Below are positions 43,948 to 52,483 of a DNA stretch of 64,000 nucleotides, piece by piece. Origin of the DNA: Pseudomonas costantinii. GTDB lineage: Bacteria > Pseudomonadota > Gammaproteobacteria > Pseudomonadales > Pseudomonadaceae. Made by a program: the position numbers and the translations under genes. The stretch spans positions 124,001 through 188,000 of the forward strand of contig NZ_MDDR01000066.1 of assembly GCF_001870435.1 (NCBI RefSeq), in the 5' to 3' direction. Under the pieces are notes generated by a model. It did no database searches. It was not told where the DNA came from and was given only the letters and a program-made list of their open reading frames with translations. Each line of letters begins with the position of its first letter. The stretch's first letter is position 1.

Positions 43948-45051
43948 TTACAAGAGCAAATCGATACGACCGGCGAACACGTGCAGGCCGTTGACGATAT
44001 CGACGGGAATCGAAGCGTTGAGCCGGTTCGCGTCTTGGAGCGAACGCTCAACCACCAGCCCGTCCGCATTAGCATCGACGTTTTCGACGATCTCCAGTTC
44101 TTCCAGCTTTTTTAGTACATCCAGCAACTCGCCACGGACAGCCGGGGGCGTTTTGCTGGAGAGTTTGGAGCGCGGAAAACGCAAGCGGATGCGGTCGCGG
44201 CAAGCTGTACGCACGTAGTACAAGGTGCGAATGCTGGTCAGATCCAACAGCGACACATCAGTCGCACCCGCCGCTGACTTGATATAGGTCGTTACCGCCC
44301 GGACGATCTGGATGACGTCACCCGCACCGACTTCCAGTGGGGTTACACCGTTAGCCAGGGCCGTTTCCTGCTCGACACGACCGAGCCGCTTAGCCATAGG
44401 CGGCACTTTGATCCCAGTCAGAATCAACGTATTCAGTGGCCGCGCCGGGTCTTCCTCAGAGGCGATCACCGCAGCGTAGGCCGCTGCGACCTGACGGGCA
44501 GTCGATGGAGTACCAGGCAACGACGCCAGACTGATTGCGCCGTTGTTCAAGGACGCAGCCAGGGTAGTAGCAGCGGACAGACTGGCGGTATTGGCTGCCA
44601 CTCCGATGATGCCTTGCTGCTCCATCGAGTTGGTCCAGGTCTCAATATGCGTACGCAACGCAGTAAGGGCTGTCTGGCTGTACCAGGCAGGAACCAGAAT
44701 CGTGAAGCCACCCATGGCCGTGGCGTCCAGCGCCGCCTTGATATCGGGCTCAGCATCGCCCTCAACAGCCACGCCCACCGCAGAGATAGAAGCGTACCGG
44801 TAGGCGCCGATAAAGGCGGCGGCCATTTCTTCGGCCACGGTGCCACCGAACAAATCTCCGGCCTCCGGCGAACTGTAGAACGGTGTTGGGATATTGGCCT
44901 CAACCGTCGCGCCCTCGCCAAGCGGAACGATCAGGCACACGTTTTGTTTGTTGGTCGGCAGGTTCCGTACAGCCAGGCGAAGGTTGAACTCCATGTAAAC
45001 GCCAGGCTTACGAATGGACGCCGGGATCGTGTCGAATTCAATCATGCTCAT
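43948..45051 (-). CDS. Contractile tail sheath protein (Mu gp39/L-like)
   Basis: 367 residues. IRKPGVYMEFNLRLAVRNLPTNKQNVCLIV is the typical Mu sheath N-terminus; TRQVAAAYAAV-like ARQVAAAYAAVIASEEDPARPLN and IRTLYYVRTACRDRIRLRFPRSKLSSKTPP follow. The sheath contracts to drive the tube into the host. It overlaps the DUF2635-type gene by 4 nt. Confidence 0.94.
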   Translation of the reverse strand: MSMIEFDTIPASIRKPGVYMEFNLRLAVRNLPTNKQNVCLIVPLGEGATVEANIPTPFYSSPEAGDLFGGTVAEEMAAAFIGAYRYASISAVGVAVEGDAEPDIKAALDATAMGGFTILVPAWYSQTALTALRTHIETWTNSMEQQGIIGVAANTASLSAATTLAASLNNGAISLASLPGTPSTARQVAAAYAAVIASEEDPARPLNTLILTGIKVPPMAKRLGRVEQETALANGVTPLEVGAGDVIQIVRAVTTYIKSAAGATDVSLLDLTSIRTLYYVRTACRDRIRLRFPRSKLSSKTPPAVRGELLDVLKKLEELEIVENVDANADGLVVERSLQDANRLNASIPVDIVNGLHVFAGRIDLLL

Positions 45052-45242
45052 TCAGCGGACTCCTTTGCGACTTGTTTGGCACTGCCGCGCGATTGCTTCG
45101 CGGGCACCAGAAGTTCTTCCGCAGCCAGACGGCGTCGGTAGTAAGAGGTATCCGGCACGTCGACTGCCTCTTCCCCCTCGATGTATTGGAATGGATCTTC
45201 TTCCATAGGCACCCGATGACCAGGTGCAGCGATTACGTGCAT
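45048..45242 (-). CDS. Mu gp38-like small protein (DUF2635)
   Basis: 64 residues starting MHVIAAPGHRVPMEEDPFQYI, with VPDTSYYRRRLAAEELLVP. This small protein always sits before the sheath gene in Mu-like phages; its role is unknown. Its ATG overlaps the preceding stop as TAATG, which fixes the start although the frame opens earlier. Confidence 0.85.
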   Translation of the reverse strand: MHVIAAPGHRVPMEEDPFQYIEGEEAVDVPDTSYYRRRLAAEELLVPAKQSRGSAKQVAKESAE

Positions 45243-45808
45243 TACACGTCCCTCAATTCGATATGGTCTGTTACCACCGGCTCGGGGTTGCCCGATGGCG
45301 TGTGGTACTCCAGGGACATGCCCAGGAAGTCCGGCAGATCCTCTTTCGGCTTCTCCCAATCCAGCTCGATCACGAACGACTGGCCCAGGACTGAAAGGTG
45401 GTCATTGGCAAACTTTCCGTTGACCAGGTTGGAAAGCTCCGTTGGCTTGATCGCAGCACGGCCCTCCCAGGGCTGCCAATCAACCAGCTTGTGCATGCAG
45501 GCTTGCCATAGGTCATAGCTGCCAATGTCATTGGGGCCACTACCGCGCCGGGTTTCCCGCTCACCTCGGGGGTGGCGGGTGGCGATAATCAGGCGGAAGG
45601 TGATTGGCACCGTGTAACGATCCTGGCTACGCCGTTGAAACGTCGCCTTTGGGACCATGAGCAAAACGGCAGGGCAACGCTTGAGTAAATCGGATAACAG
45701 GTCTGGGTCGCTCAGTTCACCGCCGTAGCTCTGAACCTTGAGGCTCCGCAGTTTGGCGGCCAGCTCGTTCAAGCGGGTCTCGATCAAGTCCTCCAGTTCG
45801 CCCAGCAT
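45242..45808 (-). CDS. Mu gp37-like tail protein (DUF1834)
   Basis: 188 residues starting MLGELEDLIETRLNELAAKL. SYGGELSDPDLLSDLLKRCPAVLLM and YTVPITFRLIIATRHPRGE are typical of the family, which is a tail-completion or terminator-type protein. The start overlaps the gp36 stop (TGATG); the longer frame upstream is out of family. Confidence 0.88.
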   Translation of the reverse strand: MLGELEDLIETRLNELAAKLRSLKVQSYGGELSDPDLLSDLLKRCPAVLLMVPKATFQRRSQDRYTVPITFRLIIATRHPRGERETRRGSGPNDIGSYDLWQACMHKLVDWQPWEGRAAIKPTELSNLVNGKFANDHLSVLGQSFVIELDWEKPKEDLPDFLGMSLEYHTPSGNPEPVVTDHIELRDV

Positions 45809-46299
45809 CACAACGCCCTCAGCGTGCGGCGATCCATCAGCCGGGGCTGGCTGATGATCTGCATACCAGATCGGCCAGCCTCGGCCGCACCACGCTCTTT
45901 GTCCTCCTGGGCCAGGGTTTCCAGGCGCTTCAAGACATCCTTGTAAAGCACCCGCACGGTCGACTCTTCCCGCCCTGCGTCGTCGTACAGGTGATACCGA
46001 GCGATCTCCGCAAGGTCTGCCGTCACCCACTCCGGGGCGTCCTCCCCGGCCGGGCGGAAGCGCAGGTAAAACGAAACCTCACTGCGCGCCCGTGTCACTG
46101 CGTCGGCGATCCGTGCCAACGCCATGACCGCTATTGCCACATCGTCGGCATCCCAACCGTCCAAGGGTTCGCCCGCTGCCGCTGCTGTCAGCAACTCCGG
46201 CTCAATTACCCGTTTGTTGTCAGGCACTGAAACTTGGGTGATGTCCCTGGCACCGAAGCGGATCAAGAGCTGGCTAGCGGACGGCAGTGAGAGGTTCAT
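45808..46299 (-). CDS. Mu gp36-like protein (DUF1320)
   Basis: 163 residues. LIRFGARDITQVSVPD, WDADDVAIAVMALARIADAVTRARSEVSFYLRFR and LAEIARYHLYDD match the DUF1320 family, a head-tail connector-type protein. It overlaps the gp35-type gene by 4 nt. Confidence 0.9.
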   Translation of the reverse strand: MNLSLPSASQLLIRFGARDITQVSVPDNKRVIEPELLTAAAAGEPLDGWDADDVAIAVMALARIADAVTRARSEVSFYLRFRPAGEDAPEWVTADLAEIARYHLYDDAGREESTVRVLYKDVLKRLETLAQEDKERGAAEAGRSGMQIISQPRLMDRRTLRAL

Positions 46300-46829
46300 T
46301 TCGCAGAATCCTTTGCTTTCGGCGAGCGGGCCTTTTCAGGCTTTACTTCCACCGACAGAACCTTACCCACCGGCTCGGTAGCGTCTGCTTGGATTGGCTC
46401 TGCGGGCTGCACCACTGGAGCAGTCAAAGGCGCGGGACCGGTTAATGGATCAACGGCATGGTCACTGGCGCCGCCCAGCACGGGTTCCGTACCTCCAGTC
46501 TCAGGCGCTCCAGCCACATGGACTGGCTCTGCGGCGACGGCCAGTGATGCAGCCACAGGCGTAATGACTGTTTCAGACGCTTGCGACTGGGTAGCTGGAG
46601 CGGCGTCGGGCGCTTGCGAAAGCGCAGCTTTCGAGATGTCTGCATTGGGCTCGTCCTGTACCTGGTCGAATTCATCCTCCTCATAGGCAAGGATCAATTG
46701 AGGCTCTTTGATCAGGGCTTTCAGTTGTTCTTCCGTGAAGAAGTCGTCCGCGTACTTGGTCGGCTGGCTTGGGTGCGCGATACCACAACGGCGGAAACCG
46801 TTGTGCTTTGCCTTAATAATGATGGTCAT
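46296..46829 (-). CDS. Mu gp35-like protein with Ala/Pro-rich tail
   Basis: 177 residues. The first 50 (MTIIIKAKHNGFRRCGIAHP, DDFFTEEQLKALIKEPQLILAY) are the conserved FluMu gp35 fold; the rest is a low-complexity acidic Ala/Pro/Glu linker ending in lysines. In Mu this gene follows the major head gene; its function is unknown. Confidence 0.85.
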   Translation of the reverse strand: MTIIIKAKHNGFRRCGIAHPSQPTKYADDFFTEEQLKALIKEPQLILAYEEDEFDQVQDEPNADISKAALSQAPDAAPATQSQASETVITPVAASLAVAAEPVHVAGAPETGGTEPVLGGASDHAVDPLTGPAPLTAPVVQPAEPIQADATEPVGKVLSVEVKPEKARSPKAKDSAK

Positions 46830-46838
46830 ACCGCCCCC

Positions 46839-47732
46839 TTAGCCCAGCCAGCTCGGCGCCAGTACCTCGGCGGTGCCTGCCCACTCGTTGCCGTTGTCGG
46901 CGTCTTTAACCAGGATCTTGCGGGCCACACCTTCCAGCTGGGACGGAACGACCAACAGGCCTGGATTAACACCGAGAGGACGGCCGCCGTCAGCGCGGAA
47001 GTTCTTCATTGCGGCACGAGCTGCGCCGTAGCTTTCTGCGGTAAGCGGAGCTTTCGAGCAATAAGCGAACTGCCAGAAGCCAAACCCGACGTTGGCGCGG
47101 GCGTCGACGCCATAGCGGTACTCGTCACGCATGAAGACCTGTTCGTCGTCCATGCTGGTCATCGCTTTCAGTGCGTAGTCACGACGCTTCTGAAAGATCA
47201 AAGGCTTGATTGCGCGGCTGACATCGAGCAGATACCAGGCAGGGCCTTCACCATCCTGATAGTTGCTGACAGAGACCGCCGTACCGGTTCCATCGGTATT
47301 TGGATAGACAGGGTGGTCCACGTCGAAGAAGTTCTGGCCGTCGTAACAGAGCGTGGATAGCCCCGCTTTCAGCAGACCAAACACCAGTTCATCAGGGTGC
47401 GCGGTAGATGCTCGCCCCATCTCCTGGAACAGCGGCTTATACACGCCGATCTCATCGTCTTCGATGGAGTCACGCGGAACACCGACAGAAGACTCAAACT
47501 TTTTGTTGGCGATGGAGTAGCTGTGCGCCGCCATGTTCTTGAGGACACGCTCGCCGATCCACTCACGGAAGGTCGGGAACTGGCCCAGCCAACCATAGGT
47601 ATTACTGGCCGAGGACGACGGCACCAGAGTGGCGATGCGCTGCCAGTCGGTAGGGGTTGCGGCCTGGGCATTTTGAAACTCTGCCTTGAACGCGGTGAAC
47701 AGCGCCTGCAAGGCGGCGGTAGTGATAATCAT
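46839..47732 (-). CDS. Major head protein (Mu gpT-like)
   Basis: 297 residues. LQALFTAFKAEFQNAQ, TYGWLGQFPTFREWIGERVLKNMAAHSYSI and GLSTLCYDGQNFFDVDHPV are the Mu gpT signature. It forms the icosahedral capsid. The protease/scaffold gene ends 25 bp upstream and an AGGAAGC binding site precedes the ATG. Confidence 0.95.
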   Translation of the reverse strand: MIITTAALQALFTAFKAEFQNAQAATPTDWQRIATLVPSSSASNTYGWLGQFPTFREWIGERVLKNMAAHSYSIANKKFESSVGVPRDSIEDDEIGVYKPLFQEMGRASTAHPDELVFGLLKAGLSTLCYDGQNFFDVDHPVYPNTDGTGTAVSVSNYQDGEGPAWYLLDVSRAIKPLIFQKRRDYALKAMTSMDDEQVFMRDEYRYGVDARANVGFGFWQFAYCSKAPLTAESYGAARAAMKNFRADGGRPLGVNPGLLVVPSQLEGVARKILVKDADNGNEWAGTAEVLAPSWLG

Positions 47733-47757
47733 GAAACGCTTCCTATATAGAGGGGAG

Positions 47758-48726
47758 TTACGCCTTGCCCTTGATGAATTCCGATTCGCTCATGCCCAGC
47801 AGCGAAGCGACCTTTTGCTCTTCGGTGTTGAGCGCGGTTTCGGTGTTATCGGGCTTACGTTTGCCCAGGTCCGTCGGATCGCCCACCGATGGCGCCGCCG
47901 CTACAAAGTCTTTCAGGCGCTGCAAACCCTCAGCGTCCTGGCAGCTAGCGCGGTGGTACTCCAAGGTCGCAGGAACGATCTTCCCGGTCTGGGTGGCTGC
48001 GGTGAGAACGGCGTCCACTTCCTTGTCGTGGTCAGCTTTCTGGAGCTTGACCAGTGCTTGCTCTGCGTTGGTCGCTCGACCGCTCAAGGCGTCGTAGTCC
48101 GCACGCGGAACGAACAGGGCCAAATTCGGCTGTTCGGAGTTGGCCGCTTGGGCGGTCTTGAGTTTGTTGATAGCCGCAATGGCCTCTTCTTCGGTGGCGG
48201 TCTCGGGCAGGCCGAGCAATGCCAAAAGCGCTGGTGAAAGTTTCACTGGCGTAGTCTCCGGGTCTTCTTGGTTGAGTGCTGTCAGGAGGAAATTCGGCTT
48301 ATTGGTCAGGCCCGCGCTGACTAGGCGCGCAATGCGCATGGTCACGGAGTCGTAGTCGAATACGGGGGAGAGAAAGCGGTACTCGCGGTTGATGACCTGG
48401 AGCGAGGCACGAGGCGTCCAGTCGACCTGGCCCCACAAGGCACCGTCGCGGATTTCCAATTGCTTGATCCAGCCACCGGCCGGGGCGTCTTCGCCTTTCG
48501 TTGCGCGGTGCTGAGTGGAGTGCTCCCAGTCAATCGGTAGATCAATGGCCCGATCAGTGAAACTGGAAAGCACCAGGGCCTGGCCCTGTTCATCGAACAG
48601 CCACTGACGGCCGTCGCGACCGGAAACAGTCGGGCCTGCCGGAATCAGCTCGACCCACTCCGGCGCCTTGCCGTCAGAGACGGTTGCGGAGAGGTCGGTA
48701 TTGAGTGCGAGAAGTGTCTTTTTCAT
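47758..48726 (-). CDS. Mu gpI-like head protease/scaffold
   Basis: 322 residues from MKKTLLALNTDLSATVSDG. WVELIPAGPTVSGRDGRQWLFD and DWEHSTQHRATKGEDAPAGGWIKQLEIRDGALWGQVDWT are the protease part; the C-terminal helical part (ANSEQPNLALF to ESEFIKG) is the scaffold. In Mu the I gene also yields the Z scaffold from an internal start. The frame opens at 48825 inside a 20-bp palindrome, so 48726 is preferred, though its binding site is weak. Confidence 0.88.
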   Translation of the reverse strand: MKKTLLALNTDLSATVSDGKAPEWVELIPAGPTVSGRDGRQWLFDEQGQALVLSSFTDRAIDLPIDWEHSTQHRATKGEDAPAGGWIKQLEIRDGALWGQVDWTPRASLQVINREYRFLSPVFDYDSVTMRIARLVSAGLTNKPNFLLTALNQEDPETTPVKLSPALLALLGLPETATEEEAIAAINKLKTAQAANSEQPNLALFVPRADYDALSGRATNAEQALVKLQKADHDKEVDAVLTAATQTGKIVPATLEYHRASCQDAEGLQRLKDFVAAAPSVGDPTDLGKRKPDNTETALNTEEQKVASLLGMSESEFIKGKA

Positions 48727-48822
48727 GCCGCCAGTTTGGGCGGCCAGGATCAAGCGGAGAGTTTCAGGACGGCTTAAGGTTTTAGCCGTTGAAGAAAGGG
48801 TGATCGGTGTATCGGGGGAGCC

Positions 48823-48842
48823 CATTCTATACGTATAGAATG
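48823..48842 (-). promoter_or_regulatory. Perfect 20-bp palindrome upstream of the I-like gene (candidate late-activator site)
   Basis: CATTCTATACGTATAGAATG is a perfect palindrome 97 bp before the protease/scaffold start. In Mu the C-dependent late promoter PI lies just upstream of I. TATAGA in the palindrome could be a -10 box, with no good -35 at the right distance, as in activator-dependent promoters. Binding by the Mor/C-type protein is inferred from position. Confidence 0.55.
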
Positions 48843-48982
48843 AATTACTGCGCAGCCCCCATGCAGTTTTAGCCCTACGGCCAAATCTAACGCATCTCTA
48901 ACGGTAGTTCGTCAGACTGCCCGCCATGGTTGTACCTGCAAGCCCCCTAAAACGCCGTCAGCGGGCTTTCTCTGAACTCGAC

Positions 48983-49537
48983 CTACAGAGGTTCCGAAAG
49001 GTAGTCGGAGATGATGGCGAGGATCTCAGCATCATCCTCAGACGACAGCCCCAAATATGGACGGGCTGGCATCACCGTGGAGTGCGCCCCACGAGTAACC
49101 CACTGGGCAAAGTTGGACTTACTGCGCTTCACAAAGCGATTGCCCACCGTGCCGTTCTTGGCACTGAAATAAACCTGCTGTGATCGGGCTGCATGGTCGA
49201 TCTTGCCGCCGAGCTGGTGAATGGCGCCATAAGGCCGATCCGTACCGAATTCTAATGTGTTGCCACTAACGTGGTGTCGGATGGTGTCCTGCAAGTCCCC
49301 GCCCTGACGTAGGATCTTGTTATTACCTTTTCTTGCGATGGTTGACGCAGCCAGCGGCGCCCAGGGCGAGCCGTCGGGGGCGACCTGCTGACGAAAGCGA
49401 TTGTCGGTCGACTGGTGCAGGTACTCGGCGATGTCCAGCAGCGGGACGCTCAAGTCCTCCAGCCGGTCAGCCAACTCATTGAGGGCCGCACTTGCCCGGC
49501 CGTCGTCTAGTCCAACATTTAGCATTGCACCCGCCAC
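48983..49537 (-). CDS. Mu gpG-like virion morphogenesis protein
   Basis: 184 residues. LYDIAEYLHQST-type LLDIAEYLHQSTDNRFRQQVAPDGSPWAPL, then IRHHVSGNTLEFGTDRPYGAIHQLGG is the virion-morphogenesis family pattern (PF05069). It acts in tail completion or head-tail joining. GTAGGAGG lies 5 nt before the GTG at 49537, which fixes the start. Confidence 0.9.
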   Translation of the reverse strand: MAGAMLNVGLDDGRASAALNELADRLEDLSVPLLDIAEYLHQSTDNRFRQQVAPDGSPWAPLAASTIARKGNNKILRQGGDLQDTIRHHVSGNTLEFGTDRPYGAIHQLGGKIDHAARSQQVYFSAKNGTVGNRFVKRSKSNFAQWVTRGAHSTVMPARPYLGLSSEDDAEILAIISDYLSEPL

Positions 49538-49640
49538 TCTCACCTCCTACTATCCAGTTACCCCATTGAGTGAGCAGTCCCCGCCAGGACCTCCAGGCCT
49601 ACACTCAGGGTTTAATCGCGTGTGGCGGCGCGCGGTTTCA

Positions 49641-50927
49641 TCACTTCTTATCGATCTGTGGCCTGCGGTACAGCCGAACACCGATCCTCAGTTGTTCCAG
49701 GTAGTCAGGATCATTTGACTCCGGGGAGAACGTCGTTACCCCGTCCCATCCATCGTCACCCACTTCAAATACAGACAGCGCCGGTACTGGCTCACCGTCG
49801 ATCTGGTAGCGCGAGATGTACCGGCGCCGGACCACAGCTTTGTTCCTGGAATAGAGCCATTCCAGCCTTACCCATACCTCGTCAGGGTCTTTGATCGCGT
49901 CGGCCAGGAGTAACAGTTCCCGTGCGTGCCCGCGCTTCCTGATCTTTAAAGCACCGGTTTTGGCATTAGTGAACAGCTCCCGGCCGATCACCACGGCATC
50001 TCCCGTCACGTCCTTGAACACGACAGGCGCCGCCTCAGTTGCGCCGAACTCTGCTAGGAAACGGCCTGCATACTCGGAGTCAGTTAAGCCGGTGGGCAAC
50101 AACCGATTCGCAGGCATCTCGCGGGCTGCTGGAAGTGCACCAGGTGCGCGTCGGTTGGGCAGACCCGCACCCTGCACGCTACTGGCCCGCGCCCCTGGAT
50201 CGGGTAACGGATCGTAAGCTCGTAGCGGTGGCACTGCGGCATTGAGGCGCGATTGACCTGGCGCATAGTCAAAGCCCGGATCAATCCCTTTGGGCACACG
50301 AACAACACGCGGGCCATTGGGGCTGTTCACACCGATGGTCCGATCCTCGTACTCCACAACAGGTGATGGGCCGACCGTCAGCCCCATGCGGTCAACGTCG
50401 CGTTGGCTCGCCATGAACTTCTTGCACTTGCAGCCCCAACCATTCTGGGGCGAGTGGGTCGCCCACCAGGGATCATCCAACGGTAATGTTGTTCCATCCC
50501 AAAACAGATGCTCAGCTCTCGGGTGTGCGCTGTCGCCGTGCCGGTAGACTCCATATGGTCGACGCTTGCGTAACTCTGGGTCGGCCATCTGAGTTTCACG
50601 ACCGGCGTTATAGGACTGACGCAGGTTGGTCTCATAGATCACACGGGAACGCCACCCACGGCCACCTTTGTATTGCCAGCCGTGCCTGCCGACGACCTGG
50701 TCAAAGTCTTTTCTGAACTGTTCCAGGGTCAAGCCTTGGCTGATCGCCTTCTCTACAGCGCCCCGCATGTCGCCCAGCAGATCACGCTTTGTGGCCCCAG
50801 CTACCACAAAGGCCCAGTCATGCTCGACGTTGTAGATGTCAGTCCAGGCCCGAGTCGGGATATCTGTCTTGCCCCGGAAATAGTCGATTTGTTCCTGGAA
50901 CGGAAGGGAGCCATGAGAGACTGCCAT
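49641..50927 (-). CDS. Mu gpF-like head morphogenesis protein with C-terminal toxin-type nuclease domain
   Basis: 428 residues. Residues 1-190 are the Mu F domain: YETNLRQSYNAGRETQM, RHGDSAHPRAEHLFWDGTTLPLDDPWWATHSPQNGWGCKC. After a proline-rich linker, residues from about 300 (VFKDVTGDAVVIGRELFTN, RKRGHARELLLLADAIKDPDEVWVR, RRRYISRYQIDGE) resemble the PBECR nucleases (Barnase-EndoU-ColicinE5/D-RelE-like), known as tails of phage head proteins. A role in cutting host RNA after injection has been proposed for such domains. The start overlaps the portal stop as TAATG. Confidence 0.9.
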   Translation of the reverse strand: MAVSHGSLPFQEQIDYFRGKTDIPTRAWTDIYNVEHDWAFVVAGATKRDLLGDMRGAVEKAISQGLTLEQFRKDFDQVVGRHGWQYKGGRGWRSRVIYETNLRQSYNAGRETQMADPELRKRRPYGVYRHGDSAHPRAEHLFWDGTTLPLDDPWWATHSPQNGWGCKCKKFMASQRDVDRMGLTVGPSPVVEYEDRTIGVNSPNGPRVVRVPKGIDPGFDYAPGQSRLNAAVPPLRAYDPLPDPGARASSVQGAGLPNRRAPGALPAAREMPANRLLPTGLTDSEYAGRFLAEFGATEAAPVVFKDVTGDAVVIGRELFTNAKTGALKIRKRGHARELLLLADAIKDPDEVWVRLEWLYSRNKAVVRRRYISRYQIDGEPVPALSVFEVGDDGWDGVTTFSPESNDPDYLEQLRIGVRLYRRPQIDKK

Positions 50928-52483
50928 TACAGCCCCCTCAGAATATCGGCACGGCCAGCCAGGCTGGCGGCTGCCAGGCCATCCGCCATAGCATCGGCCA
51001 TCTGGTTTGTAGTAATTTCAGGATAGGTTTCGACCAGCCGATCCCGGAACTCCTCCAGGCTGCCGACCGAGTCCAGCAGCTCCTTGATCCGGTCGACCAT
51101 GTCGTCCATGTAGGGACCGGTTACAACCTCCAGAACATTAACCTGGCCATCTACAATGTCTGGCACTGCGGAAGGCTTTGGAGCCGCTTGCTCCCGGTTT
51201 GCAGCCCGCGCCAGTGGCAAGTCTGCACCAGGTGACGCCACGCCTAGCAGCTCGGCCCCCTCGGCAGGCTCAGGAATATTGAGCTTGTCACGGACAACCG
51301 ATTGCTCGACCTTCAACCCCAGCGGCACCAGTTCCTTGAGTGCTTCGATCAGGATCTTGGTATTTTCCGGCTGCGGTACATCAATAATCAAACGTGGGTA
51401 TGGTCGGCCAGGTGCAAAGTTCAGATCGCACCAGGGGCGTACAAAGTAGCGGTTCAGCGTATTGGATTCGGCCTTGGCGTCAGCTTGGAGCAGATCAAGA
51501 CGCACCTCGTTGTGAATCGTAGCCTGTGCCTGACTGGAGCCATCGTCCGTAGACATGGTCTGACCAACCACCGCCTTGCTGATCTGCTTATCCCACCACT
51601 CGGCCAGGCCTTTGAAAAAGTCCCCAGCACCGGCCACATTCGCGGCCTGGGTGAAATCAATGCGCATGCTTTCTGGAATTACCGCCGCCGCATCACTGCC
51701 CAGGTTGGCTACCGCCGACATCAGGGTGGAGATATCTTCCTTGCTGGCTCCTGGTCCGTACCGACCTACGCGCATGGGCATGCCAAAGATGTCAGCGAAG
51801 CCCATCCAGTCTTTCCAGGTCCACGCTTTGCACATGTAGCCCACGGCTGCCAGGCGCGCCAGACCACCCCGGATCGGCAAGCCCGAACGAATACGCGGCA
51901 GGTGGACGATGAACTTGCACGGCGCCAACGCGACGCCATTTACCGGATCTGCCTCATCGAGCAAGCGCAGTTCCCGGCCCGTGTCGCGGTCGAACTGAAA
52001 GAACCGCTGGTCACGCGGCTCAAACCGTAGCGGGTTCCAGATCTTGCCGCTGCGGTCCCACATGATTTCCGAGACGGCATAGCCTTTGCCCATGGCATCG
52101 GTCAAGTCGGCCTGGAGTTCGCCAAACTCTGGGGATGCCACCAGCTCCTTTAGCTGATCGGCTCGGCGAATGTCTTCCGGATCATCGCTTGCAGCCTCCA
52201 CCCGAATATCTAAACCAGAAATTGCGAGCTTGCGGGTGCCTAATACCGAGGCGTAATGCAGATCCCGCTCTTCCATTTCCTCGGCAAGAGTCAGGTAGCC
52301 ATGAGCCGAACCGTCGGCGGCAGCTTGCAGAATGCTTGCAAGTCGCCCAGGTGTCAGGCCGTTAGCGACCGACTGGTGCCAAACCTGGCGCACGCTGGCG
52401 GTGCGAGCGGCTGCCAGCTCTTCGGTGAGCTTGTCGTACTGTATCGGACGACCGTACTGGTCGACGATTTTGGATTGCGCCAT
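50927..52483 (-). CDS. Portal protein (Mu gp29-like, DUF935)
   Basis: 518 residues from MAQSKIVDQYGRPIQYDKL. YLTLAEEMEERDLHYASVLGTRKLAISGLDI, YAVSEIMWDRSG and GLARLAAVGYMCKAWTWKDWMGFADIFGMPMRVGRY are typical DUF935. The dodecamer forms the DNA gate of the capsid. The start overlaps the terminase stop. Confidence 0.93.
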   Translation of the reverse strand: MAQSKIVDQYGRPIQYDKLTEELAAARTASVRQVWHQSVANGLTPGRLASILQAAADGSAHGYLTLAEEMEERDLHYASVLGTRKLAISGLDIRVEAASDDPEDIRRADQLKELVASPEFGELQADLTDAMGKGYAVSEIMWDRSGKIWNPLRFEPRDQRFFQFDRDTGRELRLLDEADPVNGVALAPCKFIVHLPRIRSGLPIRGGLARLAAVGYMCKAWTWKDWMGFADIFGMPMRVGRYGPGASKEDISTLMSAVANLGSDAAAVIPESMRIDFTQAANVAGAGDFFKGLAEWWDKQISKAVVGQTMSTDDGSSQAQATIHNEVRLDLLQADAKAESNTLNRYFVRPWCDLNFAPGRPYPRLIIDVPQPENTKILIEALKELVPLGLKVEQSVVRDKLNIPEPAEGAELLGVASPGADLPLARAANREQAAPKPSAVPDIVDGQVNVLEVVTGPYMDDMVDRIKELLDSVGSLEEFRDRLVETYPEITTNQMADAMADGLAAASLAGRADILRGL

